Shown: in pieces, positions 1-8,164 of the stretch | Layout: each line of letters opens with the position of its first letter | How positions within the stretch are numbered: the stretch's first letter is position 1 | Origin: Allobosea sp. LC85 | GTDB taxonomy: Bacteria; Pseudomonadota; Alphaproteobacteria; Rhizobiales; Beijerinckiaceae | Reading direction: 5' to 3' | Assembly (NCBI RefSeq): GCF_000735605.1 | Contig: NZ_JPKG01000057.1 | Location: 62,001 to 126,000 of the forward strand | Length of the DNA stretch: 64,000 nt | Program-made: the position numbers and the translations under genes | The notes under the pieces: model-generated | Databases searched by the model: none | What the model was told of the DNA's origin: nothing | Seen by the model: the letters and a program-made list of their open reading frames with translations, nothing else

Positions 1-2
1 CG

Positions 3-443
3 CTGGAGCTGACGAAGGCGACCTATGGCCAGCAGGCGCCGGCAACCCGCATGGCCACGCTGGACGGCGGCTTCCGCTCGATCCGCGACTTCGAGGGCAA
101 GCCGCTCGTCGTCAATCTCTGGGCGACATGGTGCCCGCCCTGCCGCCGGGAGATGCCGATGCTGGCGCGGGAAGCGGCCGAGCGGACGGATGTCGGCTTT
201 GTCTTCGTGAACCAGGGTGAGAACGCCGAGAGGATCAAGAGCTATCTCTCTGCCGACCGGCTCAAGTTGGAGCATGTCCTGCTCGATGCCGCGCAGGCCC
301 TGTCGCGCCATTACGCAACGCCTGGTCTGCCGGTGACGCTGTTCCTGCGCCGCGACGGCACGCTCGCCTCGCTCCATACCGGCGAGATTTCGCGGGAGGC
401 CCTGGCAGCCGGTATCGACGCCATCATCGACGAGGCGCGCTGA
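3..443 (+). CDS. TlpA-like thioredoxin-fold thiol:disulfide protein, 5' end cut by window
   Basis: The frame is open from base 3 to the TGA at 441-443, so the N-terminus (and any signal or membrane anchor) lies outside the window. The visible 146 residues form a thioredoxin fold of the TlpA/ResA/AlkC-TSA type: a short N-terminal strand, then NLWATWCPPCRREMPML with the WCPPC redox pair, and the cis-proline loop in GLPVTLFLRRDG. Family members reduce or oxidise periplasmic disulfides, often for cytochrome c maturation. The partner here cannot be told because upstream genes are not visible. The internal Met at base 51 is too close to the fold to be the true start. Identification as a TlpA-like protein is firm; its substrate is unknown. 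Confidence 0.9.
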   Translation: MELTKATYGQQAPATRMATLDGGFRSIRDFEGKPLVVNLWATWCPPCRREMPMLAREAAERTDVGFVFVNQGENAERIKSYLSADRLKLEHVLLDAAQALSRHYATPGLPVTLFLRRDGTLASLHTGEISREALAAGIDAIIDEAR

Positions 444-626
444 GCCCCCCATACATGTCGTCCTACTTCAGGCTGGCTTGCCGGTCTGGTTGCCGGCCTC
501 ACGCACCAGCTTGCAGGCGCTGATCAACTGGGGCGGCGGCGTCCGGGACATTGAGGCGGCGTTCGAGGCCGGCGCGGCTGCCGCTCAAGGCGTGCCACGC
601 CTTGCTGGACCTGTTCGAAGCCGATC

Positions 627-1769
627 TCAATCGCCAAGCGTCCAGGTCATCAGCGGCTTGCCGAGAATGACGGAGCCGTCGAATCCCTTGACGAATTCAG
701 AAACGTCTTTCTCGTTGATCGTGGGCGGTGCCAGATGTGCGAGTACGACGGACTTCACGTTCGCCTGCGCGGCGATCCGGCCGATGTCCCGCAAGTCCGT
801 GTGGGACTCGATCAGGTGCTTGAACTTGGCAGCCTGGTCGGGTGTGCGCGGTTCGGGATAGCGCGCCTCGGCCCATCGCACATCGATCACCTCGTGCACG
901 AGGATGTCGGCCCCCCTGGCGAGCGTGATCAGGTTGTCGCTGAGGTTGGTGTCGCCGGAAAACACGATCGACCCGTTCGGCGTGTCGAACCGGTAAGCGA
1001 AGGCCGGATACACAGCTCCGTGCTCCACCAACGTCGCCGTCACCCGGATCTTCTCATCTCTGTACACCTCGAAGGGAGGCATCTTTGGCGCGGTGTTTTG
1101 GGGAGATGCGCCGATCTCGGCGGGAATCCTGATGTCACGCGGTTGTAGATAGGTCCTGGGGTTCGGCATCCCGCTGTCGAGGATGTTGTCGTTCAAGTCG
1201 GTCGCGAAGGCACGATAGAGGTGTTCCACCATGCTGACGGTCCCCGGCGTCGGCTCGGCGGGATTGATGATCTCGGCGGACTTGTCGACCTTTGCATCTG
1301 GAACCGGCAGTTCACCGCGAGAGCCGGGGCCCATGATCTGGATCGGCGACTTGCGGTTTCGCGCCCCGTCGGATGCCCCAAACAGGATGAGCCGCGGCAG
1401 GTCCACGACATGGTCAGCGTGAAGATGAGTGATGAAGGCGGCCCGCAAACTGTCGAGACCTCCGGGTGTTTCGGGCTTTCCGGGTGAGCCGAGACCTGCT
1501 TCGAAGTAGCGATCCAGCCAGTTCCTGCCGAAATCGACGAGATAAACGTCCCGGCCGACGGCGACCGCCGCCGAAAAACCGCCATGCGATGAGCCGCGAT
1601 AGGATGTTCTGCCGGCCGCGGTTCCCAGGAGAACGAGCCGCGTGACGTCTTTCGCTGACAGTACTTCGGCTTTTTGTTGAGCGTCTCCCGCGGCGGGAAA
1701 GCTCACGATTCCAATCGAGATCAGGATCGTGGCCAATATTGTTTCACGAATGAGCTTGACCATTTTCAT
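627..1769 (-). CDS. Exported metallo-beta-lactamase-fold hydrolase
   Basis: 380 residues. A Sec signal peptide (basic MKMVKLIR, hydrophobic core, cleavage near GDAQQ) points to the periplasm. The metal motif is His115-x-His117-x-Asp119-His120 (THLHADH), followed by a second His (LVEHGA), an Asp in FSGDTNLSD and a late His in VLAHLAPP, as in RNase Z/arylsulfatase-like members of the MBL fold that hydrolyse esters or lactones. A GAGGA Shine-Dalgarno lies 6-7 bases before ATG 1769. It is the last gene of the minus-strand run, 142 bases after the solute receptor, so it may belong to the catabolic operon or have its own promoter. The substrate cannot be inferred; a lactonase or esterase role is possible. 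Confidence 0.85.
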   Translation of the reverse strand: MKMVKLIRETILATILISIGIVSFPAAGDAQQKAEVLSAKDVTRLVLLGTAAGRTSYRGSSHGGFSAAVAVGRDVYLVDFGRNWLDRYFEAGLGSPGKPETPGGLDSLRAAFITHLHADHVVDLPRLILFGASDGARNRKSPIQIMGPGSRGELPVPDAKVDKSAEIINPAEPTPGTVSMVEHLYRAFATDLNDNILDSGMPNPRTYLQPRDIRIPAEIGASPQNTAPKMPPFEVYRDEKIRVTATLVEHGAVYPAFAYRFDTPNGSIVFSGDTNLSDNLITLARGADILVHEVIDVRWAEARYPEPRTPDQAAKFKHLIESHTDLRDIGRIAAQANVKSVVLAHLAPPTINEKDVSEFVKGFDGSVILGKPLMTWTLGD

Positions 1770-1859
1770 GTGGAATCCTCTGCCGCGTCGGAACGCGCAC
1801 TATCGGGGGCGATGAGGGGCGCTCATCCCTGCGAGATCGAATGCGGGAACGGGGGAGTG

Positions 1860-1899
1860 CAGGGTTGGCCAGGCCCGGTCCAGGGTTGGCCAGGCCCGG
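1860..1899. repeat. Two tandem copies of a 21-base unit
   Basis: The unit CAGGGTTGGCCAGGCCCGG (then TC) occurs at 1860-1880 and again at 1881-1899, in the gap between the solute receptor and the MBL-fold gene. Each copy holds a short inverted GGCC core. It may be a simple replication slippage product; no function is evident. Confidence 0.8.
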
Positions 1900-1911
1900 G
1901 CATTGCGCCGT

Positions 1912-2889
1912 TCACTTCGCCACGACCAATCCCGCCTGCTCGATGACCTGTCCAAGTTGTGTCCGCTCGCGGGCGATCAGTTCTCCGGTGTCGTTCGGAG
2001 ACGTGGCGACGGCAGCGAAATGCAGCATCTCGAGCCGTTCGCGGATCGTCGGATCGTTCAGTGCGTCAACGACGGACCGCTGGATCGCTTCCCGCGTCGC
2101 CAGCGGCGTCGCTTTCGGAGCAGCCAGGGCGATCCAGCCGCTGATCGCATAGCCGCCGAGACCCGCTTCCGCCACCGTGGGAAGATCAGGCGTCTTCAAT
2201 CCGCGCACCGCCCCGGTCGAGGCGATCGGCCGCAAATGCCCGGCCTGGATCAGACCTTCCAGCACGGCGGAGGTCTCGATGACGAAATCGGCATGGCCAC
2301 CGGCCGCCGCGCTTCCGGCGGCGGCGCCGCCATTGTTCTTGACGATGGTGAAATCAAGACCGGTGCGTTGCTTCAGCATCTCGGCGGCGAGGTGAGGAAA
2401 GCTGCCATGGGCGGTCGTCGCGGCGTTGACCTTGCCCGGATGCGCCTTGATGTAGGCGAGGAGCTCCGGCAGCGTGTTGACGGGGAGGCCGGATCGGACC
2501 GCCACGACGAAGTCAACCGTGGCGATCTGTGTGATGGGTGTGAGCTCCGTGACGGCGGTCGCAGCCCCCTCCCGATAGAGATGCGGATTGGCGGTCAGCG
2601 TTCCCGCCGGCGTGACGAGGAGCGTCAAGCCGTTCGGCTCGGCTCGCAGCACGTCGGCGGCGGCGATCCCGCCATTGGCGCCAGCCTTGTTGTCGACGAT
2701 CACTGTTCGCTTGAAGGTTTCCGACAACCTGGCCGAGATCAGACGCGCGATGATGTCGGGCGCCGTTCCAGCCGCGCTGCTGACGACGAGGCGCATCGGG
2801 CCCTCGCCGGATTGGGCATGGGCCGCGCCCGTGACAGCGAGCAACGCTGCGACAGCCCATGCGAGTCCGGCTGACGTGAGCTTGTTCAT
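1912..2889 (-). CDS. Bug/TctC-family periplasmic solute-binding protein
   Basis: 325 residues with a signal peptide (MNKLTSAG, hydrophobic run, AHAQ cleavage). The mature protein begins with MRLVVSSAAGTAPDIIARL, the hallmark N-terminal strand/helix of tripartite tricarboxylate transport receptors, and continues with VDNKAGANGGIAAADVLRA and the PDLPTVAEAGLGGY stretch of the same family. Bug receptors bind carboxylates, including aromatic acids. No TctA or TctB membrane genes are in view, so this is an orphan receptor, which is common for the family. Start chosen at 2889 because GGAGG sits 6 bases upstream; a longer frame to 2985 lacks a site. Position in the catabolic run suggests it captures the pathway substrate or an intermediate (inference). 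Confidence 0.93.
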   Translation of the reverse strand: MNKLTSAGLAWAVAALLAVTGAAHAQSGEGPMRLVVSSAAGTAPDIIARLISARLSETFKRTVIVDNKAGANGGIAAADVLRAEPNGLTLLVTPAGTLTANPHLYREGAATAVTELTPITQIATVDFVVAVRSGLPVNTLPELLAYIKAHPGKVNAATTAHGSFPHLAAEMLKQRTGLDFTIVKNNGGAAAGSAAAGGHADFVIETSAVLEGLIQAGHLRPIASTGAVRGLKTPDLPTVAEAGLGGYAISGWIALAAPKATPLATREAIQRSVVDALNDPTIRERLEMLHFAAVATSPNDTGELIARERTQLGQVIEQAGLVVAK

Positions 2890-3037
2890 TGGTATCCTCC
2901 CTGGATTGTCTTTTTTCTGTTTTCTCGCGTCGAACGGCCGACCGGATGTTCTCGACGCCTCGTCGTTGGGCCGAATGATGCGCACCGGCTCTGCATTCCG
3001 GGCGAGGGGCCGAAAGGAGACGGCTCGGGCCTTCTCC

Positions 3038-3298
3038 TCAAAGCTCCTTGTTCGTGCCGATCACACGCACAGTCTCACGGCCGAATTCGGCGATTTCGCC
3101 GTTCATGCCGCCGGTGAACAGCCCGTACCAGATCGCCGGCTTGAGCTGCATCGCCTTGCGGTTCAGCGTGATCTCGCCGCTGGCCTGAATGCGGTAGTAG
3201 CCCTCGTCGGACTTGGCGATCCTGCAGTGGCCGAACTTGCGGCAGGCCTCGACGATGGGCAGGAATTCCGGCACGTCGAGAACGTAGAGAACGACCAT
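3038..3298 (-). CDS. 86-residue conserved-looking orphan coupled to the VOC gene
   Basis: I do not recognise this protein. It starts MVVLYVLDVPEFLPIVEACRK, has one HCRIAKSDEGYYRI stretch, several aromatic residues and ends in TNKEL; no signal or membrane segment is seen. Its ATG overlaps the TGA of the upstream VOC gene (ATGA at 3295-3298 read on the minus strand), so the two are translationally coupled and probably work in one complex or pathway. The small size and alternating hydrophobic strands would fit a ferredoxin-like or accessory subunit, but that is speculation. A longer frame to 3613 exists only as an overlap inside the VOC gene and is not used. Confidence 0.75.
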   Translation of the reverse strand: MVVLYVLDVPEFLPIVEACRKFGHCRIAKSDEGYYRIQASGEITLNRKAMQLKPAIWYGLFTGGMNGEIAEFGRETVRVIGTNKEL

Positions 3299-4005
3299 CA
3301 CGCGCCTCCGATCAGCGCTTCGACGAGCTTGGCCTTGCGGCGCCAGACGGTGTCGATGTCGCCCAGCCTCTCGCCGCGGGCGCGGGTCTCGTTCTCGAGC
3401 TGGATCGCGGCTTCCAGCGTCAATGCCGCGTCCTTGGCGTCGAGCACGTCGGTCTCGCGCAGGCGCAGGGTGATTTCGAGCGGATACCCGTTGGGATCGC
3501 GGAAATAGATCGACTCCAGCGTCTCGTGCCGGGTGTAGGCAGAAACGGCAAGTCCGCGCGCCTCCAGCGTGGTCTTCCAGCGCTCCAGGGATTCCCGGTC
3601 CGGCACCGCCCAAGCCGTGTGGGTGGCGGAGTAGAACTGGTTGTCCTCCGGCATGTAACGCTCGGGCCGGTCGGTGCCGATATAGTAGAAGAACGCGATC
3701 GTCGCGCCTTTTCCAGCGTCGAAGAAGAAATGCAGGAAGTCGGGATGGCCCGGGTGACCCCAGCCGCGCGCGCTGATCGTGTGGATCAGCGGCAGGCCGA
3801 GCACATCGCGGTAGAATTCCACCGTCTCGCGCAGCTTCCAGGTCGGCCTCGCGCTGTGGTCGACGCCATCGAGCGCGAGTTGAATGCCGTCCTCCCTGGC
3901 GCGCTTCAGGGCTGAGACATCGACATCCCTCGTGCGGTATTCGCGGCCCTTGGTGAAGGCGGTCTCGGAGCTGGCGTCTTCGTGCAAACTGTCGTGCTGG
4001 GACAT
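3298..4005 (-). CDS. VOC-superfamily (glyoxalase/extradiol dioxygenase fold) protein
   Basis: 235 residues with one clear VOC module at about residues 45-185. Likely metal ligands are the His in LDGVDHSARPTW, the His in SATHTAWAVP and the Glu in GYPLEITLRL; FYRDVLGLPLIH and IYFRDPNGYPLEI are typical VOC strands. A charged C-terminal helical tail follows. VOC enzymes include glyoxalases, epimerases and ring-cleaving extradiol dioxygenases. In this operon it is the only candidate for a ring-cleaving oxygenase, which is an inference. Start placed at ATG 4005 because GGAGG lies 5 bases upstream; the GTG at 4011 would sit on the ribosome-binding site. It overlaps the 86-residue gene downstream and follows the thioesterase by 40 bases. 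Confidence 0.88.
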   Translation of the reverse strand: MSQHDSLHEDASSETAFTKGREYRTRDVDVSALKRAREDGIQLALDGVDHSARPTWKLRETVEFYRDVLGLPLIHTISARGWGHPGHPDFLHFFFDAGKGATIAFFYYIGTDRPERYMPEDNQFYSATHTAWAVPDRESLERWKTTLEARGLAVSAYTRHETLESIYFRDPNGYPLEITLRLRETDVLDAKDAALTLEAAIQLENETRARGERLGDIDTVWRRKAKLVEALIGGA

Positions 4006-4045
4006 GGTCACCTCCTTCAGATCGTGACGTGGCGGATGGCGCTTG

Positions 4046-4558
4046 TTACGGCCCCATCTGCTGAAGATCGGCCGGTACGGGGACGTGCCGGGCGTAGCTG
4101 CGGTAGCGTTCGCGGTAGTCGTCGGGCCAGGGCATGGCGACCGTGCGGTCCTCGGCCGTCACGCAGATCGAGGACAGGCGTCCGCGGAAGATGGCTCGCC
4201 CGTCATCGCTCCGGGTGGCGCTGAGCAGGAGGTCCATCGAGCGGACGCGGATCTCGCCGACGAACACGGCGATATCGAACTGGTCTCCCGGCCAGAGCGG
4301 GGAGTGGAAGACGAGCGAGATCGCCTTGGCCGGCGAGCCGAAGCCGGCGCTGCTGTTGCGCCTGTGCCAGTCCCTGCCGATCACATGCGCCCTGAACAGG
4401 TCCGTGGCTGACAGCGCGTAGTCGCCGAAGCGCCCGGTATGGACCACGCCGGCCGGATCACATTCGGCCCAGCGCGCGCACCGGCGCACGATAAAGGGTT
4501 CGCGCGAGAGCACCCGTTCAGTGGCATCGCGTTCGCTCGGGTCGATGCTGCAGGTCAT
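4046..4558 (-). CDS. Acyl-CoA thioesterase, hot-dog fold (4-hydroxybenzoyl-CoA thioesterase type)
   Basis: 170 residues. RWAECDPAGVVHTGRFGDYAL matches the catalytic helix region of 4-hydroxybenzoyl-CoA thioesterase/YbgC proteins, where the Asp of the D-P-A-G motif activates water; ISLVFHSPLWPGDQFDIAVFVGEI and RVRSMDLLLSATR supply the beta strands. The enzyme should release a free acid from an aryl- or acyl-CoA. It lies three bases after the isomerase gene and has GGAG seven bases before its ATG. Together with the ligase and the CoA-type monooxygenase in the same operon this fits a scheme in which an aromatic acid is activated, hydroxylated as its thioester, then hydrolysed. Substrate inferred, not shown. 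Confidence 0.9.
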   Translation of the reverse strand: MTCSIDPSERDATERVLSREPFIVRRCARWAECDPAGVVHTGRFGDYALSATDLFRAHVIGRDWHRRNSSAGFGSPAKAISLVFHSPLWPGDQFDIAVFVGEIRVRSMDLLLSATRSDDGRAIFRGRLSSICVTAEDRTVAMPWPDDYRERYRSYARHVPVPADLQQMGP

Positions 4559-4561
4559 GGC

Positions 4562-5299
4562 TCACTCCGCCGCCAGTGCGGCTTCGGTCGGCAGCGCGAT
4601 GCCAAGCCGACGCAGGATCTGTTTCGCCGTGCATTCCGCCGCCGAGGTGACGGGAACGGCGCTGCGCCGCCGGGCTTCCGGCAAGGCACCGAGCGAGGGC
4701 ATCTGGACGCAGGCCGAGAGCACGATCCGGTCGGCACCGTCGGTCTTCAACGCGGCGAGCGCGTCGAGGACCCGCGCGCTGCCGATACGACCCACCTCGG
4801 TGTTGTCGGTCACCCGCAGATTGACGTAATCGCGGATGATGAATCCCTCCGCCGTCAGATAATCGGCCACGCGGCAGGCGAGGGCATCGCCATAGGGCAT
4901 GACGAGCGCCAGTTCGCGCGCGCCGGAGAGTTTCAGCTCCTCGACCAGCGCGCCGGCAGAGGTTACGACCGCAGCGTCGCGTCCGGCCTCGGCGGCGATC
5001 CGCGCGAGGGCCGTCTCCGCGCTGCGATGATGGCCATCGCCCATCGCCATGATGGCCACCAGGCAGGCGAAGGCGACGGCATCGATCGGTGCGTCCATCA
5101 GTTCCGTCATGGCGCGGCCGGCGTCGGCGTTCATCCTTTCCAGCTCGTCCTGGCGCACATGTGCCATCCGCACCCGGGCCGAATGGAAGCTGAACGCGAG
5201 ATCGGCGGGGGCAAGCGCCTGCATCAGCGCGGGCACCTCGGTCTCCATCGTCGTGTTGGAGCTGGGGACGATCATCCCGATCCGATGCAGGCTAGGCAT
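4562..5299 (-). CDS. Maleate isomerase / Asp-Glu racemase superfamily protein
   Basis: 245 residues. IGMIVPSSNTTMETEVPALM is the typical opening of maleate cis-trans isomerases and arylmalonate decarboxylases, and the two catalytic cysteines are visible in VAFACLVAIM and VLSACVQMPSLG. Maleate isomerase makes fumarate from maleate at the end of nicotinate and some gentisate-type routes. The gene overlaps the monooxygenase upstream by 8 bases and is followed after 3 bases by the thioesterase, so it is co-translated with aromatic catabolism genes. A maleate-yielding pathway is the simplest reading. Other racemase-superfamily activities (hydantoin or arylmalonate chemistry) cannot be excluded from sequence alone. 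Confidence 0.85.
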   Translation of the reverse strand: MPSLHRIGMIVPSSNTTMETEVPALMQALAPADLAFSFHSARVRMAHVRQDELERMNADAGRAMTELMDAPIDAVAFACLVAIMAMGDGHHRSAETALARIAAEAGRDAAVVTSAGALVEELKLSGARELALVMPYGDALACRVADYLTAEGFIIRDYVNLRVTDNTEVGRIGSARVLDALAALKTDGADRIVLSACVQMPSLGALPEARRRSAVPVTSAAECTAKQILRRLGIALPTEAALAAE

Positions 5300-6485
5300 T
5301 CTGACGCTCCACGATTGGGGGGATACCGGCTCCGGCGGACAGTCCCGCCACGCCCTTCCGGGCCGCGTAGGCGAGGAAATCCGGGAAGTCGCGGAGCATG
5401 CGCTCGTCGCTGATACGCCCGGTCCGGCGCAGGAAGCTGAGCGCGAAGGCCGCCGGCTCGAGCCGTTTCATCTTCTCGGAGAAGCGCTCGTACCAGTCGA
5501 AGCTGCCCTGCGCGGCGCTCGTGAGCTTCGCCATGGGGCCTTCCCGGGTCGCGACATAGCGGGCGAAGGCAGCCTCCCGTGTCGGCTCAGCCGCCAGGGC
5601 GCCAGCCAGCGCGATCGCGTCCTCCAGCGCCATGCGCGTGCCCGAGCCGATCGAGAAATGGGCGGTCCGCAGGGCATCGCCGACCAGCACGTAGCGGTCG
5701 TGATGCCAGCGGCGGTTGGTCACGACTGGAAAGCGCCGCCAGATCGAGTTGTTCTCGACGAGTTCGTGCCCGCCCAGTTCGGCGGCGAAGAAGGCCTGCG
5801 TCGTCCGGCGCCGCTGCGCATCCGTCATGACCTCGAGGCCGAGCAGCGTCCAGCTCGGATCGTCGCATTCCATCACGAACGTGCTGCGCTCCGGCGCGTA
5901 GGCATAATAGTGGCCGCAGAGCGCGCCGCCGCCGGGCAGCGTCTTGAAGTTCAGATGCGAAGAGTCGAAGGCCCGATTGACGCCGAACCAGGCGAAGCGG
6001 TTGGTCAAAAACCGCGTCTGCGTGCCGAAGGCTCCTGCAAAGCGCTCGCGCAGCAGCGAATTGCTGCCGTCGGCGCCAATGACGACATCGCAGTCGTCGA
6101 AAGCGGCGAGATCGTCCACCGGCGTCTCGAACTGCAGGTCTACCCCGCTGCTCCGGCAAGCCGCCTGCAGGAGTTGCAGCAGCCGCAATCTCTCGATGGC
6201 ACCGCCGCTGCGGGCCTTGTCGATCGGCACATTCTCGCCGTGGACAGTGAAGACCTGGCGCGGGATCGGGTGGAGATGGGGCTGAATAGCCTGGAAGCTT
6301 TCGTGATCGGCCTCGGCGAGCTGACGCAGGCCACCATCGGCGAGCACGACGCCGAAGCCCCAGGTCGCGTCGGCCGGCGACCGCTCGACGACCCGCACCG
6401 CGATGTCGGGCCGGCGCCGGCGAACGAGAAGCGCGAGGTAGAGCCCGGCGGGACCGCCGCCGAGGACGCCGATGCGTCGGATCAT
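5292..6485 (-). CDS. FAD-dependent aryl-CoA monooxygenase (salicylyl-CoA 5-hydroxylase-like)
   Basis: 397 residues. The FAD dinucleotide motif IGVLGGGPAGLYLALL is at residues 5-20, VIGADGSNSLLRERF is the DG motif, and VLVGDALRTAHFSIGSGT with MALEDAIALAGAL is the second FAD/ribityl site. The TAHFSIGSGT block and the WGFGVVLADG segment are typical of salicylyl-CoA 5-hydroxylase and 2-aminobenzoyl-CoA monooxygenase, which hydroxylate CoA-bound aromatic acids using NAD(P)H and O2. ATG at 6485 overlaps the ligase TGA (ATGA). A longer frame to 6890 runs only inside the ligase gene. The neighbouring ligase and thioesterase agree with a CoA-thioester substrate; which aromatic acid is not known. Confidence 0.9.
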   Translation of the reverse strand: MIRRIGVLGGGPAGLYLALLVRRRRPDIAVRVVERSPADATWGFGVVLADGGLRQLAEADHESFQAIQPHLHPIPRQVFTVHGENVPIDKARSGGAIERLRLLQLLQAACRSSGVDLQFETPVDDLAAFDDCDVVIGADGSNSLLRERFAGAFGTQTRFLTNRFAWFGVNRAFDSSHLNFKTLPGGGALCGHYYAYAPERSTFVMECDDPSWTLLGLEVMTDAQRRRTTQAFFAAELGGHELVENNSIWRRFPVVTNRRWHHDRYVLVGDALRTAHFSIGSGTRMALEDAIALAGALAAEPTREAAFARYVATREGPMAKLTSAAQGSFDWYERFSEKMKRLEPAAFALSFLRRTGRISDERMLRDFPDFLAYAARKGVAGLSAGAGIPPIVERQNA

Positions 6486-8164
6486 GCCGTCCTCCCGAGC
6501 CGTTCCGCTGCAACGCGGCGCAGGGACTGCTTGTCCAGCTTGCCGGCGTTGGTGACGGGGAAGGCATCGACCGCCAATACGTGCTCGGGCCATTTGAACT
6601 TGGCGAGGCCGTGTCCGGAAAGATGGGAGCCGAGATCGACGACGCTCGGGCAGCCATGTCCGGGCTTCAGGAGCAGGACGGCGCAGGCGCGCTCGCTGAA
6701 GATCGGGCAGGGCACCGGCACGACGGCGACGTCGAGTATGGCGGCGTGCGTGCGCAGGTAGCGTTCGACTTCCTCGCTCGAGATCTTCTCGCCGCCGCGG
6801 CTGACGACGTCCTTGAGCCGGCCCTCGAAGACGAGCAGCTGCCGGCCGTCGCGGGCAACCTCCCGCACGAGATCGCCGGAGCGGACCCACCCGTCCGAGG
6901 TGAAGGCCACGCGGTTCTGCTCGGGCGCGTCGTAATAGCCGTGCAGGACATAGGGGCCGCGATAGACGATCTCGCCGGATTCTCCCGAGGCCACCGGCTC
7001 TTCGGTGCCGGGCTTGAGGATGCGGAACTCGTCGCCCACGGCGATCGGCCAGCCGATACCGCCATGCCGGATCGCGGGGGGATCATCCGGTCTCGTATGG
7101 ATGATGATCCCCTCGGTCATTCCGTAGAAATGCATCGTCGGAACGCCGAGCTGGCGCTCGACCTCGCGCGCGCCGCTCGAGGTCACGATGCCGCGCATCG
7201 TCTTCGCGGCATCGGGCTGGGCGGCGAAGACCTTGGCGAGGCGCGGAAGCAGCGGCTTCGGCATGTAGAGCCAGGTCGGCGCGCACTGCGCGAAGACCCG
7301 CGCGAGCCCGTCTTCCCGGGCATTGTCGAGAATGGCGACGCGTGCACCCGCCAGCAGCGCCGGCCCCCAGAAGCAGGCGAAGCCGGCATTGTGCAGCATC
7401 GGGCCTGGCGTCACCACGCAGTCGGCGGCCGAAATGCCGGTGGCCCGCTGCACCGCCTCCATGTTGGCGAGATAGTCGTTCTGGAAGCGGGGGATGATCT
7501 TGGGGATGCCGGTCGAGCCGCCCGAAATCTGGAAGAAGGCGACCTGGAAGGGGTCGATCGCCGCGATCGTCTTCTCCACGAAGGCACGGGCCTCCTCCGT
7601 GCCGACGGCCTGGATCAGCTCGGTCAGCGTTGCGACATCTGCACCGCCGGGACCCGCAATAGCGACGGTCCGTGCGACCGTCGGGACAAGGCGCCGAATG
7701 TTTTCGGCGAAGGCGAGGACGTCGAAATTCGCAGGCGTGCTATCGATGAAATGCGCGCGTGCGGCCGAATGGCGGCCAAGCCCGCCGATCTCGACCTCGC
7801 GATGCGCGTGGAGCGTGCAGAGCGGGATCAGTCCCGCCTTGAGGCAGCCGAGCACGGCGACGACGAGGTTGCGGCTGTTGGCGGCCTGGAAGATGACGCG
7901 GTCGAGCGGCTGGAGGCCCAGGCGGGCAAAGGCCAGGGCCGCCCGGTTGCTCTCATCGTCGAGCTCCGCATAACTCATGCTCCAGCCGTCGCCGAGCAGG
8001 GCGAGGCGACCGGCATGGGCAGAAAACGATGCGCGCAGCGCCGCGATCAGCGACCGCGTCGGCAGGGCTCCGCGCGAGACGTGGCGAGCGAGGTCGCCCG
8101 CCGGCGGATAGGTGACGCCCGCCATCGGCTCGCGGACGCCGAGGATCTGCGCGTGGCGGGTCAT
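6482..8164 (-). CDS. AMP-forming aryl acid ligase (EntE/2,3-dihydroxybenzoate-AMP or salicylate-CoA ligase type)
   Basis: 560 residues of the ANL adenylating superfamily. Motif A5/P-loop is FFQISGGSTGIPKIIPRF, the YGMTEG motif is present (MHFYGMTEGIIIH), SGDLVREV is the conserved Asp motif and GGEKISSEEVERYL is the hinge; the invariant C-terminal Lys is in VTNAGKLDKQSL. The GYYDAPEQNRVAFTSDGWVRSGD segment is characteristic of EntE-like benzoate/salicylate adenylating enzymes. It should activate an aromatic acid with ATP, giving an aryl-AMP and then, most likely, the CoA thioester used by the next gene. Its ATG overlaps the hydrolase TGA at 8161-8164, and its own TGA overlaps the monooxygenase ATG. 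Confidence 0.92.
   Translation of the reverse strand: MTRHAQILGVREPMAGVTYPPAGDLARHVSRGALPTRSLIAALRASFSAHAGRLALLGDGWSMSYAELDDESNRAALAFARLGLQPLDRVIFQAANSRNLVVAVLGCLKAGLIPLCTLHAHREVEIGGLGRHSAARAHFIDSTPANFDVLAFAENIRRLVPTVARTVAIAGPGGADVATLTELIQAVGTEEARAFVEKTIAAIDPFQVAFFQISGGSTGIPKIIPRFQNDYLANMEAVQRATGISAADCVVTPGPMLHNAGFACFWGPALLAGARVAILDNAREDGLARVFAQCAPTWLYMPKPLLPRLAKVFAAQPDAAKTMRGIVTSSGAREVERQLGVPTMHFYGMTEGIIIHTRPDDPPAIRHGGIGWPIAVGDEFRILKPGTEEPVASGESGEIVYRGPYVLHGYYDAPEQNRVAFTSDGWVRSGDLVREVARDGRQLLVFEGRLKDVVSRGGEKISSEEVERYLRTHAAILDVAVVPVPCPIFSERACAVLLLKPGHGCPSVVDLGSHLSGHGLAKFKWPEHVLAVDAFPVTNAGKLDKQSLRRVAAERLGRTA

Noticed and set aside
444..626. Possible gene remnant between the thioredoxin and MBL-fold genes
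   Set aside because: Some protein-like reading (QALINWGGGVRDIEAAFEAG) but too short and without start or match.
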